Origin: Metabacillus rhizolycopersici
GTDB taxonomy: Bacteria; Bacillota; Bacilli; Bacillales; Bacillaceae
Length of the DNA stretch: 29,795 bases
Reading direction: 5' to 3'
NCBI RefSeq assembly: GCF_020075705.1
Contig: NZ_JAIQUM010000062.1
Span: 1 to 29,795 of the forward strand
Shown here: positions 21,693 to 29,795 of the stretch, piece after piece
How positions within the stretch are numbered: position 1 is the first letter of the stretch
Layout of the letters: every line of letters starts with the position of its first letter
Made by a program: the position numbers and the translations under genes
Notes under the pieces: generated by a model
Seen by the model: the letters and a program-made list of their open reading frames with translations, nothing else
What the model was told of the DNA's origin: nothing
Databases searched by the model: none

Positions 21693-22874
21693 ATGTCTAA
21701 ACATATTGTCATTTTAGGTGCAGGTTATGGCGGTCTTCTCACTGCTATAACTGCTCGCAAATATTTAAACAAAGCTGACGCAAAAATTACTGTTGTAAAC
21801 AAGTATCCAACTCACCAAATCATTACTGAGCTACACCGCCTTGCAGGTGGAACAATTGCTGAGCAAGCTATTTCTATGCCATTAGAAAAGCTTTTCAAAG
21901 GCAAAGATATCGACCTTAAAATCTCAGAGGTGGAAAGTTTTTCAGTAGATAACAAAGAAGTGAAACTTGCAGATGGTTCTACTTTAACTTACGATGCACT
22001 TGTTGTTGGATTAGGAAGTACAACTGCGTACTTCGGTATTCCAGGACTTGAAGAGAATAGCATGGTGTTAAAATCAGTTGCGGATGCAAACAACATCTTC
22101 AATCATATCGAAGGTCGTATTCGTGAATATGCGAAGACGAAAAACGAAGCAGATGCAACAATTCTTATCGGCGGCGGTGGATTAACTGGCGTTGAATTAG
22201 TTGGTGAAATTGCTGATCATATGCCTAAGATTGCAAAAGGCTATGGCGTTGATCCGAAAGAATTAAAAATTAAACTTGTAGAAGCTGGTCCAAAAATTCT
22301 ACCAGTTTTACCTGACCATTTAATTGAACGTGCAATGACTAGTTTAGAAGCACGCGGCGTTGAATTCTTAACAGGTCTTCCTGTAACAAATGTTAAAGGA
22401 AATGAAATTGACTTAAAAGATGGTTCTAAAATCGTCGCAAATACGTTTGTTTGGACAGGTGGAGTTCAAGGTCTTCCAATGGTTGGTGAATCAGGTCTTG
22501 ATGTAGATCGTAACCGTGCAACAGTTAACAGTGCGCTTCAATCCACTTCACATAAAGACGTATTTATTGTTGGGGACAGCGCAGTTGTATTCCCTGCTGA
22601 AGGTGGACGTCCTTACGCACCAACTGCACAAAATGCTTGGCAAATGGGCGAACTTGTTGGATACAATCTATTTGCTTATTTACAAGACAAAACGTTCGAA
22701 GAGTTCGCACCAGTTAACTCAGGTACACTTGCAAGCTTAGGTCGCAAAGATGGCGTTGCTATTGTTGGTGGAAATTCAACTCCACTTAAAGGATTACCAG
22801 CAAGCTTAATGAAAGAAGCAAGTAATATTCGCTACTTGACACATATTAAAGGCTTGTTCAGTCTAGCTTATTAA
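21693..22874 (+). CDS. ndh: Type II NADH:quinone dehydrogenase
   Basis: Passes electrons from NADH to menaquinone at the inner face of the membrane without pumping protons. 393 residues, close to the B. subtilis protein. N-terminal FAD-binding motif ILGAGYGGLLTAI (residues ~6-18), a second NADH-binding GxGxxG-type loop ILIGGGGLTGVELVGEIA (~156-173), and the family block VFIVGDSAVVFP (FAD contact, ~288-299) followed by APTAQNAWQMG. A C-terminal amphipathic part, NIRYLTHIKGLFSL, would anchor it to the membrane. GGAGGA precedes the ATG. It is co-transcribed with yjlC, and terminated at 22877-22918. Confidence 0.94.
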   Translation: MSKHIVILGAGYGGLLTAITARKYLNKADAKITVVNKYPTHQIITELHRLAGGTIAEQAISMPLEKLFKGKDIDLKISEVESFSVDNKEVKLADGSTLTYDALVVGLGSTTAYFGIPGLEENSMVLKSVADANNIFNHIEGRIREYAKTKNEADATILIGGGGLTGVELVGEIADHMPKIAKGYGVDPKELKIKLVEAGPKILPVLPDHLIERAMTSLEARGVEFLTGLPVTNVKGNEIDLKDGSKIVANTFVWTGGVQGLPMVGESGLDVDRNRATVNSALQSTSHKDVFIVGDSAVVFPAEGGRPYAPTAQNAWQMGELVGYNLFAYLQDKTFEEFAPVNSGTLASLGRKDGVAIVGGNSTPLKGLPASLMKEASNIRYLTHIKGLFSLAY

Positions 22875-22876
22875 TT

Positions 22877-22918
22877 GTAAAAAGCAGTTTTACTTACAAA
22901 AGTAAAGCTGTTTTTTGC
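22877..22918 (+). terminator. Terminator of yjlC-ndh
   Basis: AAAAGCAGTTTTACTT and AAGTAAAGCTGTTTTTT pair with one bulge around loop ACAA, starting a few bases after the ndh stop, with a T-run tail. Confidence 0.75.
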
Positions 22919-22972
22919 GTATCATGAAAATACTAAATTATTAATCCGTAGAAGCAATGAGAAAAACAAGAT

Positions 22973-23019
22973 AACGCAAACAAGGACTTACCGATGACTG
23001 GTAAGTCCTTGTTTGCGTT
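22973..23019. terminator. Perfect 20-bp hairpin
   Basis: AACGCAAACAAGGACTTACC (22973-22992) pairs exactly with 23000-23019 around the 7-nt loop GATGACT, followed by TTGC. It is a second hairpin behind ndh, symmetrical enough to act both ways. Confidence 0.6.
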
Positions 23020-23181
23020 TTGCACATCAATGAAAAGCTTAAGTTTCTTTTGTTGTTTATGGCTAGTGGCTTTTACCTTGACTTTCGAGAAGTAGGAACA
23101 ATCACTTATTTCATTTTATTCTTTGCGCTCGTGTTAGAGTTTTTAGCAACACGGATAAAACTACATCTCAATACACGTTAA
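23020..23181 (+). pseudogene. Membrane-protein C-terminal remnant
   Basis: The frame reads KLKFLLLFMASGFYLDFREV, then GTITYFILFFALVLEFLATR, then IKLHLNTR and a stop at 23181: one hydrophobic span with charged flanks, like the tail of a small membrane protein. An ATG at 23059 would give 40 residues, with no ribosome binding site. The frame runs back into the 22973-23019 hairpin, so the 5' part is missing or replaced. A clean terminator (23201-23225) follows, as for a real gene end. The family is not recognised. Confidence 0.4.
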
Positions 23182-23200
23182 ACAAAAGTTTAAATTAAGG

Positions 23201-23225
23201 GCACCGAAAAAATTCGGCGTTTTTT
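23201..23225 (+). terminator. Terminator after the membrane-protein remnant
   Basis: CCGAA pairs with TTCGG around a short A loop, with a run of T directly after (GCGTTTTTT). Confidence 0.6.
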
Positions 23226-23406
23226 GTGCATAGATACTAGTCTAACTTGAATAGGTTTGTTCGCTTAAAAGAAGAATAAATAAGCTATAAAAATGGAAAA
23301 TATAGAAGTTCTTTTAGTGAGCAGGGGTTTACACGTGCTTTATCCCATTAAAATGGTGAAAAGAAAATTCTTAAAACGGACATCCTACCATTAGGAGGGA
23401 TGATTC

Positions 23407-24615
23407 ATGGGATTTAGAATTTATTTTATTCTAATAGTATGCTGCTTTATTTTTTCACCGAGTGTTTCGGCGGAAGTTCCACTAAAAGCCGCCTTCATTC
23501 GAGATCACCAGCTTTGGATGGTTGAGGGAGATAAAGAACATAAACTTACAACAGGTCGGCATGTCTTTTCTCCAAAGTGGTCACATGATGGTCGTTTCAT
23601 AGCCTACTTAGATGGTGACGAAAACGGTGAAAAAACCTATTTGTATGTCTATGATACAAAGCAAAAGGAAAGCTATCAGCCGTATGAAACGATTGAAACT
23701 GGAAATTTTCAATGGTCTCCTGTTTCAAATCAAATCGCATATATTGCTGGCGGTGTACTCAATGTGACAAAAACAGTGAATGGACGACCAAAGGGGTTTC
23801 AAAATGTTTCATTAGGTGTAAGTGACTTTGTTTGGTTTCCAAATGGAAAGGAATTTATTGTATCAACTCAAGCCAGTTTACTCCCTACTGGATGGGGACC
23901 GATTCACCTTTTTAAAGTTCCAGTAGATGCGAAGCTTGATGTAAATAAAATTACACCCTTTTATACGATTCAAACAAATACCTCAGATCTATTTGCAATA
24001 GATGCCAATTATTTTCAATGGAGTGCGGATTATAAATGGGTAAGTTTTCTAGCAATACCTACAGCCTCATTGGCGAATGATAGCAATACTCTTTGCGTGC
24101 TTTCGTTTAAAGGGAATCAGTTTCAAGCTGTCGGAAAAATGCTTTGGTATCAGGAGTGGATAAAATGGGCTCCAAATGAAAATAAATTAGCCTACATATC
24201 TGGTGAAGGTCGATTTCTTGTAGAGAATAAAAAGATGACAATTGCGGATATACCAATCTCAAGCCAACAAAAGGAATACACTCCGAAAGGATATGTTGAC
24301 CTTGACTTAGATTGGTTATCTCAAGATGAGGTTATTGTTGCTCGTGCAAAAGAAAATAAAGAGTGGAATGAAGGACCCGTTCCAACTATGTTTTCTAGTC
24401 TCTATGTCATTAATATAAAATCAGGGGAACAAAAACAAATAACATTCCCAAAAAGCAATGAAGTAGATAGTAAACCTCAGGTTATAGGATCATATATTAC
24501 TTGGTATCGAGAGGGAAAACATGGAGATGTATGGATGAAGAAAGGAATAAATGGCCATGCAGATCTTTGGCTAAAAGATATAGATGAAGCTCCAGTATTT
24601 TTTACAAATAGTTAA
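23407..24615 (+). CDS. Secreted TolB-like beta-propeller protein
   Basis: 402 residues. Signal peptide at 1-22 (MGFRIYFILIVCCFIFSPSV, SA-EV cleavage; no lipobox). The mature part has repeated WD40-like/TolB blades: SPKWSHDGRFIAYLDG (~55-70), FQWSPVSNQIAYIAGG (~100-115), FVWFPNGKEFIVST, FQWSADYKWVSFLA, IKWAPNENKLAYIS, and LDWLSQDEVIVARA. That gives six or so blades. Bacterial relatives are annotated as translocation protein TolB-like, though Gram-positive bacteria lack the Tol system. The role outside the cell is unknown. GGAGGG precedes the ATG. It is transcribed alone. Confidence 0.85.
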   Translation: MGFRIYFILIVCCFIFSPSVSAEVPLKAAFIRDHQLWMVEGDKEHKLTTGRHVFSPKWSHDGRFIAYLDGDENGEKTYLYVYDTKQKESYQPYETIETGNFQWSPVSNQIAYIAGGVLNVTKTVNGRPKGFQNVSLGVSDFVWFPNGKEFIVSTQASLLPTGWGPIHLFKVPVDAKLDVNKITPFYTIQTNTSDLFAIDANYFQWSADYKWVSFLAIPTASLANDSNTLCVLSFKGNQFQAVGKMLWYQEWIKWAPNENKLAYISGEGRFLVENKKMTIADIPISSQQKEYTPKGYVDLDLDWLSQDEVIVARAKENKEWNEGPVPTMFSSLYVINIKSGEQKQITFPKSNEVDSKPQVIGSYITWYREGKHGDVWMKKGINGHADLWLKDIDEAPVFFTNS

Positions 24616-24717
24616 AATTAAAATAATGCTCAGCTCATTCTACCAGCTTCAATTGTATCAGAATCGAACGGGACAGCCTCCCTCTACAAGCCTTACTATA
24701 TAAGGATATCAACAAAT

Positions 24718-24740
24718 CCCCCCTTGAGCGCCAAGGGGGG
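24718..24740. terminator. GC-rich hairpin between convergent genes
   Basis: CCCCCCTTG (24718-24726) pairs perfectly with CAAGGGGGG (24732-24740) around AGCGC. It lies between the TolB-like gene and the convergent membrane gene and may end either, but both T tails are poor. Confidence 0.5.
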
Positions 24741-24811
24741 TGCTCCATTTTCGATCATCCCCCTCATTCACATACGAAAGTAAGAGATAACCTGGAAATT
24801 ATCGAATCTTC

Positions 24812-25168
24812 TTATCTAAACGCATATTGGAACAAGCCATAGTATAAAGGTCCGACAAAGATAATAAGTGTAATGCCAATAACGATTGGTCGAAAGGATG
24901 GCGGGATCTCCTCGTAAGCTTCCTCTTTATTAACATATTTGAAGCTGAAAATGATATCCCACAATAAACCAATGACGAATATATATTTCCAGACAAGAGG
25001 AGTAAGAATTTGATTATTCGTCACATAGCCAAATAATCCGATCCAAGTAATAATAGAAAAAACAAAATCCACTTTAGCAGCCTTCGTTTTATACTCGCCT
25101 TTTATGAGAAATCCAATCGCGGCTGTGCCTAGAATTCCTAAGTAGATTAACCAGAATATATAAATCAT
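24812..25168 (-). CDS. Small membrane protein, four predicted spans
   Basis: 118 residues. Hydrophobic segments lie near 2-22, 34-48, 60-76 and 92-114. KGEYKTKAAKVD and KYVNKEEAYEEIPPSFRP form the loops. The ATG follows AGGGAA at proper distance. I do not recognise a named family; it resembles uncharacterised membrane proteins of bacilli. It converges with the TolB-like gene. No partner gene on its strand. Confidence 0.75.
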   Translation of the reverse strand: MIYIFWLIYLGILGTAAIGFLIKGEYKTKAAKVDFVFSIITWIGLFGYVTNNQILTPLVWKYIFVIGLLWDIIFSFKYVNKEEAYEEIPPSFRPIVIGITLIIFVGPLYYGLFQYAFR

Positions 25169-25316
25169 TATTTCCCTGCTCTCTATCTAGTAGTATCTTC
25201 ATTATAAAAAATGAAATGAGAAAAGCATAGATAATACTTAGAGAAAAAATAGTTTAACTAAATTTGTAAACTTTTTAATAAGCCAATCGTTTTATAAGAG
25301 GGAAGGAGGGGCGTTA

Positions 25317-25427
25317 TTGAAGATGGATGTGTTACTTGAACAAACTTTACAGGAAACAACAAAGAATATATACAAGTACTTAATTAAAATTGACTCTAAT
25401 CCTATAGAAGAGTTGATGAATAATTAA
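25317..25427 (+). pseudogene. Short ORF, possible ECF sigma factor N-terminal remnant
   Basis: A strong AAGGAGG (25303-25309) lies 7 nt before a TTG, which opens a 36-residue frame; an ATG follows two codons later. It reads MDVLLEQTLQETTKNIYKYL and then IKIDSNPIEELMNN. The helix QETTKNIYKYLIKI with an acidic turn after it resembles the beginning of sigma region 2.1 in ECF factors. The rest of the domain is absent. The very good ribosome site argues that a full gene once started here. The resemblance is short and tentative. Confidence 0.3.
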
Positions 25428-25529
25428 AGTTTAAACAATATTCGTTGCGATAAGGTAAGGCTTACTTCTGGTAGAGACAAAAAGGAAACTTTGATAGAGG
25501 ATTATCGTATATTGATAGAGGTGACTTTA

Positions 25530-26234
25530 ATGATTGAACTAATTTTACTTTTTGTATTGTTATTATTAACAGCACTTGTTCGTTATCTTGTGTTTGGTGC
25601 ATTTGAGCCACTATCGTTTGCGATGATTTTTTTATTTCCAGTTGCAGTTCTTGTTATTTTTATTATTAGTAAAAGATTCGCAGATAAGGAACGTTCTTAT
25701 CAACCAAAAGATATTGCAGGGTGGTCATTTTACAATATCCAAAAGTCATTAATCATTCAAAAACCACTCTTTAAAGGGAAAGACCAGAGAGGTTATGTGA
25801 AACGATATTTTCCACAAAAATGGCAATATGCTTTTGGAGATATTTTCGGTTTTAACTGGTACTTGTCCTTAGAAATTCAAATTGATCAAGATATATATGA
25901 TGTTCGTTGGTATCGTGAAAAATGGTTTACAAATCAGGATCAGTGGAAAATTTATAAAAATGGGAAACAAATTGGTGAAGCAGATACACTAATTAATCTA
26001 AAAAACACTACAAAATTAAAAGAAGCAATTAAGTATAGGTTTTACGACACATCATATATATCATCCGCATCGACTGTGACATCAACCATTTCACTAACTC
26101 AAAATGAAGAGTTACTTGGGATATTAAAACGCAACCATATCATGAGTAATGTACAAGTAATTGATATTCAAGAGAACCGCCTAGAATATATTGTCGCGTT
26201 AATTGTTCATTCTTATTATTTCAAAAATAAATAA
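25530..26234 (+). CDS. Membrane-anchored protein, possibly tubby/LURP-one-like domain
   Basis: 234 residues from the ATG at 25530, which follows GAGGTG; an earlier in-frame codon at 25491 has no site. Two membrane spans lie at ~2-22 and ~28-48, then KRFADKERSYQPKD. The remaining ~180 residues form a beta-rich cytoplasmic or surface domain: YNIQKSLIIQKPLFKGK, QKWQYAFGDIFGFNWYLSLE, VRWYREKWFTNQDQWKIYKNGKQIGEAD. Strand-turn patterns like DQWKIYKNGKQIGEA occur in LURP-one/tubby-like proteins of bacilli, but the match is weak. The function is unknown. Confidence 0.7.
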   Translation: MIELILLFVLLLLTALVRYLVFGAFEPLSFAMIFLFPVAVLVIFIISKRFADKERSYQPKDIAGWSFYNIQKSLIIQKPLFKGKDQRGYVKRYFPQKWQYAFGDIFGFNWYLSLEIQIDQDIYDVRWYREKWFTNQDQWKIYKNGKQIGEADTLINLKNTTKLKEAIKYRFYDTSYISSASTVTSTISLTQNEELLGILKRNHIMSNVQVIDIQENRLEYIVALIVHSYYFKNK

Positions 26235-26397
26235 TATAAAAACAAATGTACAGAGAAGATGTATCATGTGTATAAGGTAAATGAAGAGCTAACACGGTGC
26301 GACCGTTCAACAAGGGGTTAAAAGAAATAAAGTTGTATATAAAAATAAATTATTATACATAATTGCTGATTTATTTTTGTCTAATCCTCAATTAAGG

Positions 26398-26434
26398 GGC
26401 GCATTTCTCAAATAAGGGATGCGTCTATTTTTGT
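26398..26434 (+). terminator. Terminator-like hairpin
   Basis: GGCGCAT (26398-26404) pairs with ATGCGTC (26419-26425; one G-T pair), followed by TATTTTTG. It is 160 bp after the preceding stop. The rest of 26235-26569 holds no gene. Confidence 0.55.
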
Positions 26435-26569
26435 TTAGGGACAGATTATTGAGCAACAAACTAAGATAATAGAAAGTGTATTTGGAACTCTAGCATTCTT
26501 ACAGAGACCTCGCAAATTCTAACATGATGTAGTGAAAATTATGTTACTTTAATAATAGAGGTGACATTT

Positions 26570-27484
26570 ATGAAAAATAAACCAATATATGTAGAAATAT
26601 CCATTAAGGCAACTATAGACGAAGTCTGGCGGATGACTCAAAACCCTGAACTTCATGAACAATGGGATTTGCGTTTTTCTTCTATTACCTATTTACCGGA
26701 AAAATCAGAGGATGATCCGCAATCCTTTTTATATGAAACGAAATTGGGATGTGGTGTAAAAGTCGCTGGCTGGGGTAAAAGCATCGGTACGCATAATAAG
26801 AAGGATGGTTCAAAAACATCTTCACTTCACTTTGGGACCGATCAAAAAATTTCGCCAATTTGTGAGGGGAAAGGATATTGGCAATATATACCGACAGATA
26901 ACGGAACCACATTTCTCACCCAATATGACTATGATGTACGTTATGGTTTATTTGGACGGCTTTTAGACCTCTTTTTTCGGCCAATCATGGGGTGGGCAAC
27001 AGCTCTTAGCTTTGATGTGATGAAACGCTGGATTGAAAAGGGGGAATCGCCACGAACACAGTATGTACGTGTCTTTAGTAATGCAATAGTAACAGTGCTC
27101 TTTTTCTTTGTTTGGCTTTACCATGGGCTAGTACCGAAGATTATTGCCCAACATCCTGAGGAAGTATCCATGCTATCTAGTTTAACTTCCTTGGAGGGAA
27201 CTGCTGCTGTAAAGGGTGTAGTAATAATAGGCTTACTCGAGATTTTATTTGCAGTGGTTTGGCTTCTTTATCGTAAGAAGAGACATTTACTTGCTCTGCA
27301 AATGATTGTTTTTCCAATATTAACGATGAGTGCCTTAATCGCTAGCCCTTCGATCTCATCGCATCCGTTTAATCCTGTTACATTTAATGCTAGTCTTTGG
27401 GTTCTTTCGATTATTGGCTTCTTACTAGCAACAGATTTGCCATCAGCAACAAGTTGCAAGCGTACTAGAAAGGGTGATTCATAG
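26570..27484 (+). CDS. yndG: YndG-like protein: SRPBCC domain fused to DoxX-like membrane domain
   Basis: 304 residues from the ATG at 26570, which follows GAGGTG; the GTG at 26561 lies inside that site. Residues ~1-150 form a SRPBCC/START-type ligand pocket (IYVEISIKATIDEVWRMTQNPELHEQWDLRF at the start). The C-terminal ~140 residues carry four membrane spans of DoxX-like type (AIVTVLFFFVWLYHGLVPKI, the GLLEILFAVVWLLY span, and two more). The stop codon shares one base with the next gene's GTG. The order with the next two genes matches B. subtilis yndG-yndH-yndJ. The function is unknown; the pocket may bind a lipid-like ligand. Confidence 0.82.
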   Translation: MKNKPIYVEISIKATIDEVWRMTQNPELHEQWDLRFSSITYLPEKSEDDPQSFLYETKLGCGVKVAGWGKSIGTHNKKDGSKTSSLHFGTDQKISPICEGKGYWQYIPTDNGTTFLTQYDYDVRYGLFGRLLDLFFRPIMGWATALSFDVMKRWIEKGESPRTQYVRVFSNAIVTVLFFFVWLYHGLVPKIIAQHPEEVSMLSSLTSLEGTAAVKGVVIIGLLEILFAVVWLLYRKKRHLLALQMIVFPILTMSALIASPSISSHPFNPVTFNASLWVLSIIGFLLATDLPSATSCKRTRKGDS

Positions 27485-28095
27485 TGACAATCTATCAAGA
27501 CCTCTTAGGTGAGGAGTTTCAACGACTTCATCCTAAGCTACAAGCACGTTATTCACTTCCAATGGGTAAATCGTTTTATGCGGTCGGAACGATGTCAAAG
27601 ATTGAAACCGGTGCTACTTGGCTAAAACCCTTTTTAAAATTAGCAACACGCTGGCAATTTCTTTTCCCCGAAAATGGGGATAATGTGCCGTTTACGATCA
27701 AAAATACTTGTCGCCTATTGTCGACCGGTGAAGAAGAAATATATTGGGAGCGTACTTTTTATTTTGAAGAAGTCACTCGGCATTTTAATGCGTTTATGAC
27801 AATTGATACGAAGCGTAAAATTGTGAATGACTATTTAGGGGAGCCGAGTTTATTTTATTCGGATTTAAAAATGGGGGTGACACCTGAAGGGCACATGCAC
27901 ATTCGCTCTGGTCTTCAACGTTTCGTTATGGGTCACCTAGAGATTCCAATTCTTCGGTTATTAGAAGGAGTTGTGACGGTTGAGGAAGGGTATGATGATG
28001 CCCGAGAAGTATTTACGATTCAAGTCGATATTCGAAACAGAATCGTAGGAAGGTTGATGGCTTATGAAGGCGAATTTAAGGCGCAGTCTCTTTAG
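27484..28095 (+). CDS. yndH: DUF4166 protein, YndH-like
   Basis: 203 residues. DUF4166 pattern: a start YQDLLGEEFQRLHPKLQARYS, then GKSFYAVGTM, a middle FTIKNTCRLLSTGEEEIYWERTF, and GLQRFVMGHLEIPILRL. No signal peptide or membrane segment. The GTG start overlaps the yndG stop (TAGTG) with AAAGGG upstream, so translation is coupled. It overlaps yndJ by 32 bp. The family's function is unknown; the operon position suggests action with the YndG pocket domain and the YndJ membrane protein. Confidence 0.85.
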   Translation: MTIYQDLLGEEFQRLHPKLQARYSLPMGKSFYAVGTMSKIETGATWLKPFLKLATRWQFLFPENGDNVPFTIKNTCRLLSTGEEEIYWERTFYFEEVTRHFNAFMTIDTKRKIVNDYLGEPSLFYSDLKMGVTPEGHMHIRSGLQRFVMGHLEIPILRLLEGVVTVEEGYDDAREVFTIQVDIRNRIVGRLMAYEGEFKAQSL

Positions 28096-29617
28096 TCCAA
28101 TTACCCTTGCAGGTATGATTCTTTTCATAGCAAGCAGCATTTTGACAGCTGAACCCTATTTGTTAATGCTGTCAGCTGCACAGTTGATTTTCGTACCGCT
28201 CATACTCCAGCTACTATTTGAAACAAAGAGGATACATATTATTTTCAATTGGATTGCTATGCTCTCCATATTTTTATTGCAAGTTGTTCCATCAGGTACA
28301 GGACAGATGGTGCTCGCTTTTATTTATGTGATCTTCACCTTTTTTGTGGCGTTTTATGGGCTAAAGCGATTTTTACAGCGTGGTTTTACAAACTGGGCAG
28401 AAATTTCAATTGATGTAGGGATGATGTATTTATTTGTAGGGGGATTATGGTTTTTTGCTTATATTGCGGGGATTGATACAGGTTTTAGTCCACTGATTAC
28501 TTGGTTAACAGCTATTCATTTTCATTACTCTGCCTTTTTATTTCCCATCTCTCTTGGGTTTTTTGGACGTCTAAGCGTTTCAAAATGGTATCGCTTGATT
28601 GTACCAATTATTTTAGCAGGTCCTATGCTCGTCGCCATTGGCATTACATTTTGGCCTTTACTTGAATTCATCTCCGTGCTGTTGTACATCTTTGCCATTT
28701 ACAGCTTAATCGTACTTGCATTCCGAACACGTTTCACCTCACATTTGCAGGCTGTCTTGATACGTCTTTCATACAGCGCACTAGGCATTTCAATCTTATT
28801 TTCATTGCTTTATGCGGCAAATAACGCGTTTGGAAAATGGTTTGTTAGTATTGATTTCATGCTAATGTTTCATGGCTCACTTAACTGTTTACTGTTTGGA
28901 ATGTTAGGTGTACTCGGCTGGGTGCTTGCACCACCTAAAACGAAGCAGGATGTCTGGAATTTCCCAGTGAGTCAAATACGGGGGAGGCTAAAAGGAGCAG
29001 ACCAGCAGCAATCAGGGCTCGTGGAAGATCTGAGTGTTTTTGTTGATGAGAAAGCTTTGCCCAAAACAATCATTGATTTTTATGAGCAAACAGATCAGTA
29101 CCAATTATTTGCTTCTGTAAAATGGGCAACTTGGTTTAAACCATTCGCAGTGTGTTACAAATTAATAAGTATACAACTGCAGCAATTGAACTTGCCTATC
29201 TCAAGTAAGCGTACTGAAATGACATTTGACATACGGGCTGTTGATCCAATACTTGATGGGCGGGAAAATCCGCGTGCATGGACTCGTAAGGTGGAGGAGA
29301 AGAACGTATTTGTGGCTATTTATTCACAGCATGAAACAGCGGGCAGGACGTATATAAATATCGCACTTCCTCTTCCCTATTCGTCGATGGTTGGTATTTT
29401 ACAGCTTGACGCTATCGATGGCTCTCTTATTCTCTCGAGCGAGGGAGATGGTGACTCTGGTATTTATTTAACAGCTGGCAAAACTCTTTTTAAGCTACCA
29501 TTATCCGAGTACTTCTTGATTAAAGAGACAAGTGGAGAATCACTCACAGCACTTCATAAAATGCGAATCTTTGGCATTCCTTTTTTACAAATCGATTACA
29601 CCATTAATCAAAAGTAA
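28064..29617 (+). CDS. yndJ: YndJ-like membrane protein
   Basis: 517 residues. The first ~295 contain eight to ten hydrophobic spans (SPITLAGMILFIASSIL, VFFVAFYGL, MMYLFVGGLWFFAYIAG and others) and conserved short loops with W, H and Y, such as TAIHFHYSAFLFPIS. The last ~210 residues form a soluble beta-rich domain (LPKTIIDFYEQTDQYQLFASVKWATW onward) that resembles the YndJ C-terminus. The ATG at 28064 lies inside yndH, with GGAAGG ahead, so expression is coupled. The function is unknown. A terminator follows at 29641-29665. Confidence 0.87.
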   Translation: MKANLRRSLFSPITLAGMILFIASSILTAEPYLLMLSAAQLIFVPLILQLLFETKRIHIIFNWIAMLSIFLLQVVPSGTGQMVLAFIYVIFTFFVAFYGLKRFLQRGFTNWAEISIDVGMMYLFVGGLWFFAYIAGIDTGFSPLITWLTAIHFHYSAFLFPISLGFFGRLSVSKWYRLIVPIILAGPMLVAIGITFWPLLEFISVLLYIFAIYSLIVLAFRTRFTSHLQAVLIRLSYSALGISILFSLLYAANNAFGKWFVSIDFMLMFHGSLNCLLFGMLGVLGWVLAPPKTKQDVWNFPVSQIRGRLKGADQQQSGLVEDLSVFVDEKALPKTIIDFYEQTDQYQLFASVKWATWFKPFAVCYKLISIQLQQLNLPISSKRTEMTFDIRAVDPILDGRENPRAWTRKVEEKNVFVAIYSQHETAGRTYINIALPLPYSSMVGILQLDAIDGSLILSSEGDGDSGIYLTAGKTLFKLPLSEYFLIKETSGESLTALHKMRIFGIPFLQIDYTINQK

Positions 29618-29640
29618 TCATGATATATTTCATTCAATGG

Positions 29641-29665
29641 AGGGTTGCTGCGGCAATCCTTTTTC
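29641..29665 (+). terminator. Terminator of yndGHJ
   Basis: AGGGTTGC (29641-29648) pairs with GCAATCCT (29653-29660; one G-T pair) around TGCG, followed by TTTTC, 24 bp after the yndJ stop. Confidence 0.8.
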
Positions 29666-29699
29666 TAGTTGGTTAGGAAATTATAAAATTCTTGAACTG

Positions 29700-29795
29700 T
29701 GGATAAGCGCACGCCATCCAGCTCCAGCGCCTAGCCCCTCTTGGGTCTAAGCCACTTTTGAATTGAAGGCAAAGTACACCTTCTATTCAAAAGCG
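29700..29795. repeat. Partial dispersed intergenic repeat at window edge
   Basis: The segment GATAAGCGCACGCCATCCAG then CTCCAGCGCCTAGCCCCTC is, from memory, part of a dispersed repeat found between genes in many Bacillus-like genomes. Its GC content is clearly above that of the surroundings. The element runs out of the window, so its end is unseen. Confidence 0.4.

Noticed and set aside
26280..26330. Possible small RNA or regulatory element before yndG
   Set aside because: No stable hairpin, promoter or repeat beyond the terminator at 26398 could be supported.

Overview
The window is AT-rich, low-GC Gram-positive DNA and looks like a chromosomal stretch of a Bacillaceae genome (Bacillus or a close relative). 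Reasons: strong AGGAGG-type ribosome binding sites, Rho-independent terminators after most units, and gene sets typical of bacilli (nagA-nagB-nagR opposite a GlcNAc PTS gene, yjlC-ndh, yndG-yndH-yndJ, DUF4085, DUF2690). No tRNA, rRNA or CRISPR array was found.

Layout. 1-240: a strongly folded, probably transcribed segment on the minus strand that looks like the end of an IS200/IS605-type element, possibly an IscB-type guide RNA whose gene lies beyond the left edge. 760-1467: a Dph6-like ATP-binding protein. 1545-1672: a folded intergenic repeat. 2092-2880: a WGR/DUF4240 protein. 3153-4030: a small cassette of a DUF2975 membrane protein, a YozG-type HTH repressor and a 34-residue membrane peptide. 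4127-9935: an amino-sugar region with a GlcNAc-specific PTS EIICBA (minus) opposite nagA, nagB, nagR and a SIS-domain protein (plus). The divergent promoter region has two near-identical NagR-type operators, each carrying the predicted -35 box, and a cre-like site.

9936-13440 is a graveyard of mobile and decayed DNA. It holds a resolvase relic and a sarcosine-oxidase-like relic, each reduced by an in-frame internal deletion, a broken membrane-protein gene, and two copies of a ~215-bp repeat. The second repeat copy is split by a 1.4-kb IS110-family element. The intact copy acts as the empty site and fixes the element's ends. The element's leader is folded and closed by a perfect 10-bp stem, as expected of an IS110 bridge RNA. 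Its transposase has two compensating frameshifts.

13443-18558: a secreted cupredoxin, a DUF4085 protein, a secreted DUF2690 protein with an A8-tract frameshift in its signal peptide, a TnpB N-terminus joined to a sirtuin C-terminus, and an intact zinc-type macrodomain ADP-ribosyl hydrolase. 18757-21012: a nitrilase-GNAT-GNAT operon. 21213-22874: DUF1641 protein (yjlC) plus type II NADH dehydrogenase (ndh). 23407-26234: a secreted TolB-like propeller, a small membrane protein, a possible ECF sigma remnant and a membrane-anchored protein. 26570-29617: the tightly packed yndG-yndH-yndJ operon, then a terminator and part of a dispersed repeat at the right edge.

All identifications come from reading motifs and from memory of the families; no database search was run.
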